Shown: positions 28,732 through 37,625 of the stretch, piece after piece | Layout of the letters: each line of letters starts with the position of its first letter | Numbering within the stretch: the stretch's first letter is position 1 | Source: a virus | IMG/VR virus record: IMGVR_UViG_3300032050_000155 | Location: 1-59,821 of that record | Length of the DNA: 59,821 bases | Strand: one strand, 5' to 3' | The notes under the pieces: model-generated | Databases searched by the model: none | The model's input: the letters and a program-made list of their open reading frames with translations, nothing else | What the model was told of the DNA's origin: nothing | Made by a program: the position numbers and the translations under genes

Positions 28732-29362
28732 CCGATTTTGAACTAATGAACGCAGAATAAACCTTTGTTCCAGATTCGTTTTCGCCTTCTATTTGCCAAT
28801 TTTTATCGTCACCGATAAACTTGATAAAATCTGGCTCCATGTCGGCAAATTCCGACAAGACCTTCATCGCGTACTCAATGTCACCTTCTGTTACGACCTG
28901 GTTTAGACCCTTTTCCTCAGTGGCAAACTCCCTGTCGTAAAAGAACATGTCCAACTCTTCAATGGAGTCACTCTTTTTAAGATTTCTAACCACATTCTTT
29001 GGTTTCTTGCCAGCGAGAGACTGAGAAAACTGCGCATCAGTCCAGTTTGTTAACTTGCGAAGCTTTTTTCTGCAGTTTTTCATGCCCGGATGATGACATC
29101 CTTCGTTTGGCCATAAACCAGTTGTCTCATGGTGCAGCCAGGCGCATATATTGCTAAGTGGATAAAGCTCTGGATGGTTTGCAAGAATCACTCGACATCT
29201 TCTGAATCCACCAGGCTTCTTCATGATTGGTCGCCAATACCTAAGTAGGCGCTCAAGATTGCCTCTTCTGGGGCCGTACCCCCTAAGTATGTCACCAGTG
29301 ACCAGTTCCTGTGGCAGTATGCCGCCAAGCGGGTCGGCCTTAATCTGCTCATTGTCAAGCAT
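28709..29362 (-). CDS. Conserved actinophage protein (GYGPRRGNLERLLRYW family), 217 aa
   Basis: Residues 15-100 form a highly patterned domain: GGILPQELVTGDILRGYGPRR, LLRYWRPIMKKPGGFRRC, ANHPELYPLSNICAWLHHE and TTGLWPNEGCHHPGMKNCRKK, with Cys and His that could bind zinc. I recall this domain as common near head genes in actinobacteriophages; its function is not established. The C-terminal half is acidic. It overlaps both neighbours. Confidence 0.7.
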   Translation of the reverse strand: MLDNEQIKADPLGGILPQELVTGDILRGYGPRRGNLERLLRYWRPIMKKPGGFRRCRVILANHPELYPLSNICAWLHHETTGLWPNEGCHHPGMKNCRKKLRKLTNWTDAQFSQSLAGKKPKNVVRNLKKSDSIEELDMFFYDREFATEEKGLNQVVTEGDIEYAMKVLSEFADMEPDFIKFIGDDKNWQIEGENESGTKVYSAFISSKSDEENCCG

Positions 29363-29867
29363 TATCGCTCTCCTCTATTTTTCGGAGCAGGTGCATGGCG
29401 AGCCATGCGTCTTTCCGCTCCTGCTTCGTATTGAATACTCGTTTTGGCTTATCAAACTTTACCACTGGCCCATTAGCCGATTTGCTCAAAATTTGATTCG
29501 CTAAACCACTGGATGAAAATTCAAGAGATTTCTCATTAATCTTGTCAATCTTCTTGCGGTCTTTTCCAAGAGCAGAATAAACAGGCAACCCGGCAAGCAT
29601 CTTCTCATCCACTTCTTTTTCCTTTGAGATGAATGTTTCATACCAGCTACCGGAAGACATGTTTCTTGGGGCATCCCATAGTTTTCTATGGAATGGCGAT
29701 GTCCTTATTTTCTTTAAACTGCGAGCACTTGAGGAAAAGGACATAAAGTCAATCCTCACAACAGTTCCATCTTCTCTCTCAATTGCGCCATCTTTGTCAT
29801 TGACCGTGGCGTCGATTATGTAGTAAAGCTTGTCGTCTCCAACGGTCCCTACAAGTACTGCTTTCAT
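29355..29867 (-). CDS. Hypothetical head-module protein, 170 aa
   Basis: The product starts with a beta-rich part (MKAVLVGTVGDDKLYYIIDATVND, DGTVVRIDFMSFSSS), continues with SPFHRKLWDAPRNMSSGSWYE and ends in a basic helix (TKQERKDAWLAMHLLRKIEE). It includes LEFSSSGLAN, a loose match to the SSG motif of the giant proteins. No family is recognised. Confidence 0.6.
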   Translation of the reverse strand: MKAVLVGTVGDDKLYYIIDATVNDKDGAIEREDGTVVRIDFMSFSSSARSLKKIRTSPFHRKLWDAPRNMSSGSWYETFISKEKEVDEKMLAGLPVYSALGKDRKKIDKINEKSLEFSSSGLANQILSKSANGPVVKFDKPKRVFNTKQERKDAWLAMHLLRKIEESDNA

Positions 29868-31381
29868 AGCTTGCCGCCTCGTCTTGAAATAAGTGAAGGT
29901 TTTTCACTGCTTCTTATTTCCTTCATGAGCTTCTTGCCCATCTCGGCTATCTCTATCTCTATGTTTTCTTTCAAAACCTCTTCAACATCTTGTCCTGGCC
30001 TCGCAGCTTTAGAGTGGCTTAGTGGGTTAAAGATATTTATGCCAGATGGGTGAGCAATCATTAATTTGTTTATGCCTGACTCCTGGTACTTGTCTCGCAT
30101 CTTTACGGCAAGCCTGTAGGAGCGAAGCATGTCCATACTTTCGGTGTTTGTGCGTGAAGTCATCCCCGTAGAAGACATGTACTCAATTTCTTCAATAGTA
30201 AATCCGTTCTTAACAAGGGTGTTGTTAATAAATGATTCGTTAACAACATCGCTTATATCCTGATTGGCGGCCATTTTCTGCAACTTGGTGAACGGGTAGT
30301 TAATTTGCTCAATTTCATCTATGTCAAATCCACCAAGCACATGTGCTTCAAGCGGTTTATGGGTTCTTTTCTCTGAATCAAATTGCCCAGAGCGCCTCAT
30401 TGAGCCAGACTCATCGAGTGAGCTGTTGACGTCTGCAAAATCCTTATCAATACTTGCCGCAAGCAGATTAAGCATTGTCTCCATTGACTCTATTTTTCCG
30501 TTTGAGCCATCTAGATTAGATAGGGCGTCAGATACATCTTCTTTATTTGTTGAGTTAAGGCGAACAGGCTTATTGCCATTTTTCACCCCATTACCCATTC
30601 CGTATGACACTCTTCCTGATACGCCGGGCTTTAGCACAACCTCTATTTCCCCATGGGCGGTCAATCCATCACCGAGAATATCTTCGTCACCTAATTCAAA
30701 TATCGCATCTGACTCAACGTTGCCAATACCTGAAGACATTGCGAGCTGTCTTTTCTTTTTGATTTGGTCCTCGTGAATTACGTACCCAGAGACCGGCATT
30801 AGCTCGTCAGGTACATCCTGACCAAGACCAACGCTTGCGTAATAATCCCTAGCAATGTCCGATGCCGCTCTTTCTACGGTTTCTCCACCTAAAGGTTTTT
30901 GCTCACTGGTTGCACTTCTATTGCGGTTTCCGCCCGAACCTATCGTTCTGCCATTTATAACCTTTGGGGCGAGAAGACCAATTCCTGACTCCGTAACAGC
31001 ATCTGCTGCCTGATTAAATAATCGGGTTATTCGCACCGAATTATTTCTGTTGGTTTTGTGCTTCTTTTCTATCGCGGAAATCATTGATTCAACTTCGATG
31101 TCACCAACAAGCCCCATATCACCGAGTCTTGAGACTGCAGCAATTGCATAATCCGGCCCAATGTCCGTAGCTACAGACGTAGCCGCTTTCATATACCCCG
31201 AGTCTCTGTCACGAGAAACAACTGAACGAAGCTCCCAAATGGTTTTTTTAATATTGTCTGATTCCTGCTTGCTGGCACCAGAACGAGAAACAGCGGCAGA
31301 AATAAATCTATTTGCCCGAGCCTTTTCTGACTTCGTTATATTTCTTGCGCTAAATCCGCGCTGATTGTTGTTACTTGTCAT
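29864..31381 (-). CDS. Hypothetical head-module protein, 505 aa
   Basis: The product is helical and charged: a basic N-terminus (NQRGFSARNITKSEKARANRF), a middle with many small helices and a C-terminus rich in Ile/Glu (EEVLKENIEIEIAEMGKKL). No catalytic motif, Cys cluster or membrane segment is seen. It overlaps the downstream gene by 4 bases and follows the 2070-aa gene after 17 bases. It is probably an internal virion or assembly protein, by position only. Confidence 0.6.
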   Translation of the reverse strand: MTSNNNQRGFSARNITKSEKARANRFISAAVSRSGASKQESDNIKKTIWELRSVVSRDRDSGYMKAATSVATDIGPDYAIAAVSRLGDMGLVGDIEVESMISAIEKKHKTNRNNSVRITRLFNQAADAVTESGIGLLAPKVINGRTIGSGGNRNRSATSEQKPLGGETVERAASDIARDYYASVGLGQDVPDELMPVSGYVIHEDQIKKKRQLAMSSGIGNVESDAIFELGDEDILGDGLTAHGEIEVVLKPGVSGRVSYGMGNGVKNGNKPVRLNSTNKEDVSDALSNLDGSNGKIESMETMLNLLAASIDKDFADVNSSLDESGSMRRSGQFDSEKRTHKPLEAHVLGGFDIDEIEQINYPFTKLQKMAANQDISDVVNESFINNTLVKNGFTIEEIEYMSSTGMTSRTNTESMDMLRSYRLAVKMRDKYQESGINKLMIAHPSGINIFNPLSHSKAARPGQDVEEVLKENIEIEIAEMGKKLMKEIRSSEKPSLISRRGGKL

Positions 31382-31398
31382 TTAAATCATCCACCCAA

Positions 31399-34300
31399 CT
31401 AAACAACACTTCTTGTTGTTTCAGATAGTGAGTTGTTTGCCCCAGACCATCTATCTTGATGCATTAAACGCAGAAGAGCATTTCGACTTAAGTTAGCAAA
31501 TATTCCAGGAGTAACAGGGAATGACATACCATCATGTTTTCTTGTTTTTTCAAAGTGTGCATTATCTGAGTGTGAGTGCATTTTATTCTCAACGTCAAGC
31601 TGGGCAGCTATTCCACTTATTCTCTGGTCGGCATCGAGGCCAACAGAGTCTGTGCCTCCATACATCCTGACATCAGGACTCATTCCCATGCTTTCAAGCT
31701 CAGTATGAACCTTGCCCCATGGGTCGGTTTCACCCTTTTCTAGTTTGAGTGTCCTAACTGCAGACGCAGGAAGTTTGAGTGGCTCCCCCGGTGGTGGCGT
31801 TAAATATGTATCAACTCCGTAAAGGTTGTCGAGTGCTCCAGGGTTGGCCGCAATAACGTCCTTTAACGGAATCATTATTACATTGCTTGCTTCTGGGGTC
31901 TCTCTTTGCTGATGTCCGGAAACCCTGTGGTTAATAGAAAAATGTATTGTTCCCCTATATGTATCCCACGGTCTACCATTGTCATCGAGTAGCGGTTGAC
32001 CATTTTCATCAAGCATTGGGTAGTCGCCTGTTGGTCTTATAACTAAATTACCATCACTGTCGTACTGTGGTTCATATGTAGTTTCGTGGACGAGATACAG
32101 GTCGTCTACTGACAGGCCACTAAAGCCGTTGGACCGAGAGGGGCGTGCTCTTCTTTGTATTTCTTCTTCTGAAGCGTCTGGCAATGCCCTTCTAAGTTCA
32201 CTTAGGGTCTTCTCTCTTGCGGCAGCTTCCCTATCGATTGTTTCCTGTCGTAATTGGGCTATGTTTTTGCGACTTGCGTCAACTGTCTTCTGTCCGGCCT
32301 CGGCAAGGTCATCAAGTCTCTTTTGTGCGTCAGTGTCACCGCGCGTTGCTGCATAAAGTATTGAACTTGCTTCTGTTTTTGAATCATTACCTTCTTCATT
32401 AAGTCCAATTCCGGCAAGTGTCCACTTAATGGCCAACTCCCGGCCCTCGTCAGATGTCTCGTCAAGCCCAGAAATAACAAATGGGTTAATTGGTAAAACT
32501 TCAACATCAGATATATCTGATTCCCATGACTGTTCATTGGGAACACCGAAGGCGACACGCTTTCCGCCTATCTCGTAAACTTCTATTTGGTCACGCCAAT
32601 TTTCCCCGAGAGAGATTGAAGCACGACTGCTCTTTATTTTGGAAGTTTGTGGGGATATCGAGCCAGGCTTAAGTGTTCTCTCCACCCTTCCGCTAGAGAG
32701 GGTCACTCGTGGTTCGCCGCGAAGAACCGGCACTGGCGGTAGCCCGATAGGAGGCCCAGTTTCGCCCGCGTCGTTGATTGCCTCAACACCAGTTATTCTG
32801 TCTCGCATTTCGCGCACTCGTTCTGCGCTTGCATCTCGTAAGCGCCTTGCTCTGCGTCCAGCAGATTCACGCGCTGTAGCTATTCTTTCCCTGTTTTCTG
32901 GTGTATCAACCATCCTGCGCGCGCCCCTTGCTGCAGAAACTGCGGCATCCTTGAGCGGTTCGGGCAGCCCCTCTGGGGCAACTCTATTCATTCTCTTAAG
33001 AATCATCTTTGCTTGTTCATCGTTGATTCTGTCGTCTTCCTTAAGTTTTTCAACAACAAACTCTGCTAGGTCTCTGCTTCCTCTTCTGGCTAGTTCCATT
33101 CCAAGTTTCGTGAGTGCAGCTTGAGGACCAAAACGCATCGCTGCGGCCGTATCAACGACAAGCTCCATGACTTCTTTCTCTTCATCATCGAGGCCCATTC
33201 GTTCAGCTATCTGATTCATCGCCCTGCCCTTTAGGCGCTCACCGATGCCCTTTTTGACTGCCCCACTGCTAAGGGATTCGCTTTGCATGGCTCTTCTGAA
33301 GCCGTCTTCTCTTGTGCCAGATGAGTTGCGTCTCAGTATTCTTTCTATGCGTCTTGAAGCAACTGGAGAATCGTCAGAGCTTGATGCGAGTGGTGAACGA
33401 ACCGTTCCAGTTATGAGCATTTCATCAACTTCTGATTCCCTCATTCTCACATGGGCGCGCCTATCTAGGCCAGAATGCATTCTGTATGCGGTTTCCTCGA
33501 TTAGTGAATGAAGTTCTTCATCTGGAAGGTTCATAATTAATTCGGCAACACGTGGGTCAATATTTTCCTTTGATAGTTCTGGGAATTCTTTTGAGCCTTT
33601 GCCTGAAAGTATGTTTCTTATTTCCTTAGCGTTGCTGGAGATTTTACTGCGTCGAGACTCGGTTCTCTGTGCTCTTGTTTGTTTTGGACCATATATTGAA
33701 CGTCCGGATGACAATGATTCGCTTGCGCCCTGAAGGTCAACATCATCTATACCTTCACCAAAGCTTGAGCCAGCATCAACTACCTGTTCATTGATGGATG
33801 AGTTTGTCTCTGCTATCTGTTTATCGCTGTCGTTTCTAGGGGAATCTATATCTCTGCTTTCCCGGCGTGCAGTCACATATTCATTGACAACCTTGCCAAC
33901 CCTATTGGATGCACCTTTTCGCCAAATTGCGTCATCAGTGCCGTTAGAAAGAGAATCCCTCAATGACTCGGCAGCCTCAACTGCATTCTTCTGAGATGAA
34001 ACCTCCATGTAGATTGTTCCATCGTCACCACGAGACACAACACGCAAAGAGCCGGGAGGTAGAATGAATCTGCTCTCCCCATCTTCTCCAGGAGACGAGA
34101 ATATTCCCTTGTCTCCCTCCTTCAGAGAAATTACAACGCGCTTCTTCTTCTTGCCTTCGGGGGCATCAGATTCTTGCTGTCTTGTCAGCTTCGTTGGTCT
34201 ACGGCCCTTGGGCATAAGCCTGCCCGTAACGAGGCTGTCTATCTGAACATCTTTTCCAACAGAGCGGCCGGAAACCTTACCAGACTCAACTTCTACGATT

Positions 34301-37300
34301 GCCTCAATCTCGAAAGGCTCTGTTATGGAGGTGGCATCTATCGCCTCCATTGTTGGAATCAAAACATTCTGCACTTGCCTATCAAGGGGGGCTTCAGAAG
34401 ATGAATTTTCATCTACCTCAAGACCAAGCCTTGCAAGGCGAGCGTTGCGACGATTTATTGCACGACCAGCGGAAACTTGTTTCTGTGGGTCCAAAACATT
34501 AGAGATATCCACGTCTTCACCAGTACCAATCTGGCGAATGGCTTCACGTTGACGTGGCGTAAGTCGTCTTGATTGACTCGCCCTACGAGACTTAACAAAT
34601 GAATCAGCATCCGCTTTCGATTTGAATTTTCTAGTTGGTTTTGGTTTAGGGCTGTTTAGGGCTTCAATTTTTTCATCGATTTCTTTACTAATTCTCGACC
34701 TGCTGCGTTTATCTCCACCAGCCCTAAGTTTTTCAATCATGGCATTCTTCATGGTGTCGAATTCTTCAGCTAGTTCTACTGATTTGTCGACATCATCAGA
34801 ATTTGCCTTCATCAGAACTTGGGTGTCGGCCATTTTTCTGATGGCTTTTTTATCATCGATTTGTGTTATGTCTTCAGAAATAGCATCAAGCTGTCTTGCT
34901 CTTGCATTTTTAGCAGCTTCCGATGGACTAAGTAGGCCGCGAGACTCCCTTAGTGACCCTACTTCTGCGTCAAATCTTGCGTTTTCCGAACGAGCACCAA
35001 TTCCATACTTCTTTTTCCATTCACGACGTGCATCGTCGTACTTCTTCTCATGGAATTGAGCCTCTTCTATGGCTATATCAAGAAGCTCTTGTCTGGCTCT
35101 TGTTGCAGCATCTGTTTCTTCCGGTGTTAAGCCAGATGGGATTTCCGACTTTTCTATTTCATCCAGACTTTCTTTAGCGATAGTGTAATCTGTCGCTATT
35201 TCTGTAGCAACATCAAACATCTCCTCCTGAGTGAGTCCCGAATAGTCACTTCTGAAAGCTTTTAGAGTTTCTCTCCTGTCGGCAACCCTACGGACTAGCG
35301 CTTCTTCTGCCATTGCGTCTAGTTCTTCTGGCGTTATTCCAGGAAGAACGTCTGCTGTTGGTGAATCAATGTCTGGAGAATCAACCTCATCCAGGTCATA
35401 TGTTGCGCTTGCGATTGCTGCCGAAGTTTCAGCTCTCTTTGCCATGATGTCATCCATGAACTCCAGAACCGAGTCGACGTCATCGCCGCTTATAAGTTTT
35501 TGTTCCCTCAGCGCATAAAGTTCAGCAAGGGCTTCGAGCGCCCATATTTCGCTTCCCTTTTCATATTCTCTTGGATATGCGCCAGAGAACTGAGCAACAC
35601 CCTCTAGGCGGCTCATCACATCACCAAGTTCTTTAAGGTTTATCCCGTCAGCTGTTTGTGTCATCATGTTCATGATGTCGCCAGCGCTTAAGTCGTAAAG
35701 GCTATTTATCTTTTTCTGCCCTAGATAGTCGCCGCGCTTAGAGAACTGCGGAACCTCAAGCATTCCGGCTTTTGCTCTGCGGTCAATCTCCTCCATGAAT
35801 CCCTGAGCCTGGACCAAGTGGGCAAATTCGTGTATCCCTATGTGTCTTGTGAATGATTTTGGACCATCTACGAGTCCAGCCATGTGGCGAGCCGCAAGGT
35901 CAGCGTTTAGCATAAAATGTGAAAGAGCCATCTGAGATTCGGCGTCTGTTCTTCCGCCAATGGCAGCTATTGACAGGCGCTGGCCAGCACCCATGTTTGG
36001 AAGCATGGTTTCCTGGTTGCTCATAATCATGTCCATGTTGAAGTCGATTACCCCACGCATTTCCCCGGGTATTTTGACTTTTCTTGTTTTCCCAGTAACA
36101 GGGTCAGTCATGTCGATAATTTGAGCAGCATCGCGCATTAGTGATGTTCCGGCCTCGTGGTTCGAGTCCGAGTCGTACATGATTGTTCCAAGAAACTTTG
36201 CTGCAGATGGGTTTCTCTTGAACTGAACTAGCAGGGACTCAAGGAATGCTCTTTCGGTTTCGTAATATCTTGCAGTATCAGCCTTGACCATGAGGTCTTG
36301 TTCTTCTTTTGAGAGTGAAGTCCATCCCTGAACGGCCTGTAGGCGGGCTGTGACAAACTGCTCGACTTGTTGTGGTGTCAGTCTTGGCTGGTCTACTCCG
36401 TTTGCGTTGACAAGGTTTACATCCCATCCGCGTGGGTCGCCATTATTAGCCATCTGTCGCAGTGTGTCAAATGCTTGACCAAGGTCTTCATTCGTGGCTC
36501 TCGCCTCATCACTTATGTCGACACCAAGGTCATCCAGTAGACTGAGAACTTCAGCATCAGCTCGCGCAATTTCATCTTGCGCGTTAATCATCCCATTAGT
36601 TGTTACGCGGAGATTTTCTGGGCCATCAACGTCACGCCAGTCAGGTGTTTCTATTCTTTCGCCAGTTGCTGCGTCATACCATGGACTGCGACCAATTCTT
36701 GCTGGGTCAGCATCAGCTAGGTCACGAAACCATCTTCCGTTGTAAACAAAGTCAAGTACATTTCGTGCAGTGTTTCTAAGTCCCTGCATTTCTCCTTGGT
36801 TGGAGAGTTCTGCGGCCTGGCGAGCAGCAAATCTTGCGAATCTACTAGCACTGAACCCAAAGCAGTTTGAGCCCATGGCGTCCGTAAACTGGTTAGCTGC
36901 TGGCGTTCCTGGAGGACACCTAAACTTATTATTTTCATCTCTAAGTATTCCAACTGCTGCAGCTGCCCTTGCTAGCAATGAACCGCCAGGAACTCGCGCA
37001 CCAAGATTGGGTCCTAATGATTTTTCTTCTACGTTTTTGCCCTTGTTGAGCCTTCTTCTGCGTTCCTCCATTGTCATGCCTGTTGACATTGCAAATGGGT
37101 CGACAATTTTTTCAGAAGATGTGTCAACTTCGTCAGTCTTAGGGTTTACATCAAACTTAGATATTTTTATGTGTGGTTTATTTCGCAGCTTATTCAGCAG
37201 CTTGTCAAACGAATCAACTTCGCGTTCCTTTTCTGGAATCCAGCCAAAATTAGGCTCGATATCCATTCCGCGAATGCTCTCAATTGTTGGCGATAGAACA

Positions 37301-37611
37301 AGCTTTGAGCCCGGTTCCCATCTGGCTTCTGGTTTCCACCTATACCCGTATGCGTTTTTTTCAACACCGGGCATTGATTCCCCGGTGAATTCACGCTTTT
37401 TATTGTCAGTGTTTCCCTCGTCTTGTTTGCGAGAGATGTCCCAACCAAGCGCCTTTACGGCTATATCTGCTTGAAGCCTGCCTGAGTAGACGCTTCCGTT
37501 GATTGATTGCTTGAAACGAAGCGCTCTAGCATCGAAGTCCCTACAGCAGGCAACTGGAGATACTAGACGTCCAGACGTTATTACCCTGTGCTTTACCGGT
37601 TCACCCGACAT
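31399..37611 (-). CDS. Giant polyvalent protein with zincin and C-terminal VHET domain, 2070 aa
   Basis: Residues 1-250 are mixed and end in RCPPGTPAANQFTDAMGSNC. Residues 480-720 hold a zinc metallopeptidase-like region with HEFAH (594-598) and a downstream ALEALAELYALRE that could give the third ligand. Residues 760-1060 are coiled coil. Residues 1095-1205 include FSSPGEDGESRFILPPGSLRV, which resembles the end of an ADP-ribosyltransferase fold. LSSG motifs occur at 1300, 1447 and 1638. The last one precedes the C-terminal domain (1665-2070; LYLVHETTYEPQYDSDGN, TIHFSINHRVSGH, PPPGEPLKLP) shared with the 1210-aa protein. It is placed between an acidic head protein and the capsid operon, so virion packaging is likely. 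Confidence 0.8.
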   Translation of the reverse strand: MSGEPVKHRVITSGRLVSPVACCRDFDARALRFKQSINGSVYSGRLQADIAVKALGWDISRKQDEGNTDNKKREFTGESMPGVEKNAYGYRWKPEARWEPGSKLVLSPTIESIRGMDIEPNFGWIPEKEREVDSFDKLLNKLRNKPHIKISKFDVNPKTDEVDTSSEKIVDPFAMSTGMTMEERRRRLNKGKNVEEKSLGPNLGARVPGGSLLARAAAAVGILRDENNKFRCPPGTPAANQFTDAMGSNCFGFSASRFARFAARQAAELSNQGEMQGLRNTARNVLDFVYNGRWFRDLADADPARIGRSPWYDAATGERIETPDWRDVDGPENLRVTTNGMINAQDEIARADAEVLSLLDDLGVDISDEARATNEDLGQAFDTLRQMANNGDPRGWDVNLVNANGVDQPRLTPQQVEQFVTARLQAVQGWTSLSKEEQDLMVKADTARYYETERAFLESLLVQFKRNPSAAKFLGTIMYDSDSNHEAGTSLMRDAAQIIDMTDPVTGKTRKVKIPGEMRGVIDFNMDMIMSNQETMLPNMGAGQRLSIAAIGGRTDAESQMALSHFMLNADLAARHMAGLVDGPKSFTRHIGIHEFAHLVQAQGFMEEIDRRAKAGMLEVPQFSKRGDYLGQKKINSLYDLSAGDIMNMMTQTADGINLKELGDVMSRLEGVAQFSGAYPREYEKGSEIWALEALAELYALREQKLISGDDVDSVLEFMDDIMAKRAETSAAIASATYDLDEVDSPDIDSPTADVLPGITPEELDAMAEEALVRRVADRRETLKAFRSDYSGLTQEEMFDVATEIATDYTIAKESLDEIEKSEIPSGLTPEETDAATRARQELLDIAIEEAQFHEKKYDDARREWKKKYGIGARSENARFDAEVGSLRESRGLLSPSEAAKNARARQLDAISEDITQIDDKKAIRKMADTQVLMKANSDDVDKSVELAEEFDTMKNAMIEKLRAGGDKRSRSRISKEIDEKIEALNSPKPKPTRKFKSKADADSFVKSRRASQSRRLTPRQREAIRQIGTGEDVDISNVLDPQKQVSAGRAINRRNARLARLGLEVDENSSSEAPLDRQVQNVLIPTMEAIDATSITEPFEIEAIVEVESGKVSGRSVGKDVQIDSLVTGRLMPKGRRPTKLTRQQESDAPEGKKKKRVVISLKEGDKGIFSSPGEDGESRFILPPGSLRVVSRGDDGTIYMEVSSQKNAVEAAESLRDSLSNGTDDAIWRKGASNRVGKVVNEYVTARRESRDIDSPRNDSDKQIAETNSSINEQVVDAGSSFGEGIDDVDLQGASESLSSGRSIYGPKQTRAQRTESRRSKISSNAKEIRNILSGKGSKEFPELSKENIDPRVAELIMNLPDEELHSLIEETAYRMHSGLDRRAHVRMRESEVDEMLITGTVRSPLASSSDDSPVASRRIERILRRNSSGTREDGFRRAMQSESLSSGAVKKGIGERLKGRAMNQIAERMGLDDEEKEVMELVVDTAAAMRFGPQAALTKLGMELARRGSRDLAEFVVEKLKEDDRINDEQAKMILKRMNRVAPEGLPEPLKDAAVSAARGARRMVDTPENRERIATARESAGRRARRLRDASAERVREMRDRITGVEAINDAGETGPPIGLPPVPVLRGEPRVTLSSGRVERTLKPGSISPQTSKIKSSRASISLGENWRDQIEVYEIGGKRVAFGVPNEQSWESDISDVEVLPINPFVISGLDETSDEGRELAIKWTLAGIGLNEEGNDSKTEASSILYAATRGDTDAQKRLDDLAEAGQKTVDASRKNIAQLRQETIDREAAAREKTLSELRRALPDASEEEIQRRARPSRSNGFSGLSVDDLYLVHETTYEPQYDSDGNLVIRPTGDYPMLDENGQPLLDDNGRPWDTYRGTIHFSINHRVSGHQQRETPEASNVIMIPLKDVIAANPGALDNLYGVDTYLTPPPGEPLKLPASAVRTLKLEKGETDPWGKVHTELESMGMSPDVRMYGGTDSVGLDADQRISGIAAQLDVENKMHSHSDNAHFEKTRKHDGMSFPVTPGIFANLSRNALLRLMHQDRWSGANNSLSETTRSVV

Positions 37612-37625
37612 ATCGGGGACCTCGG

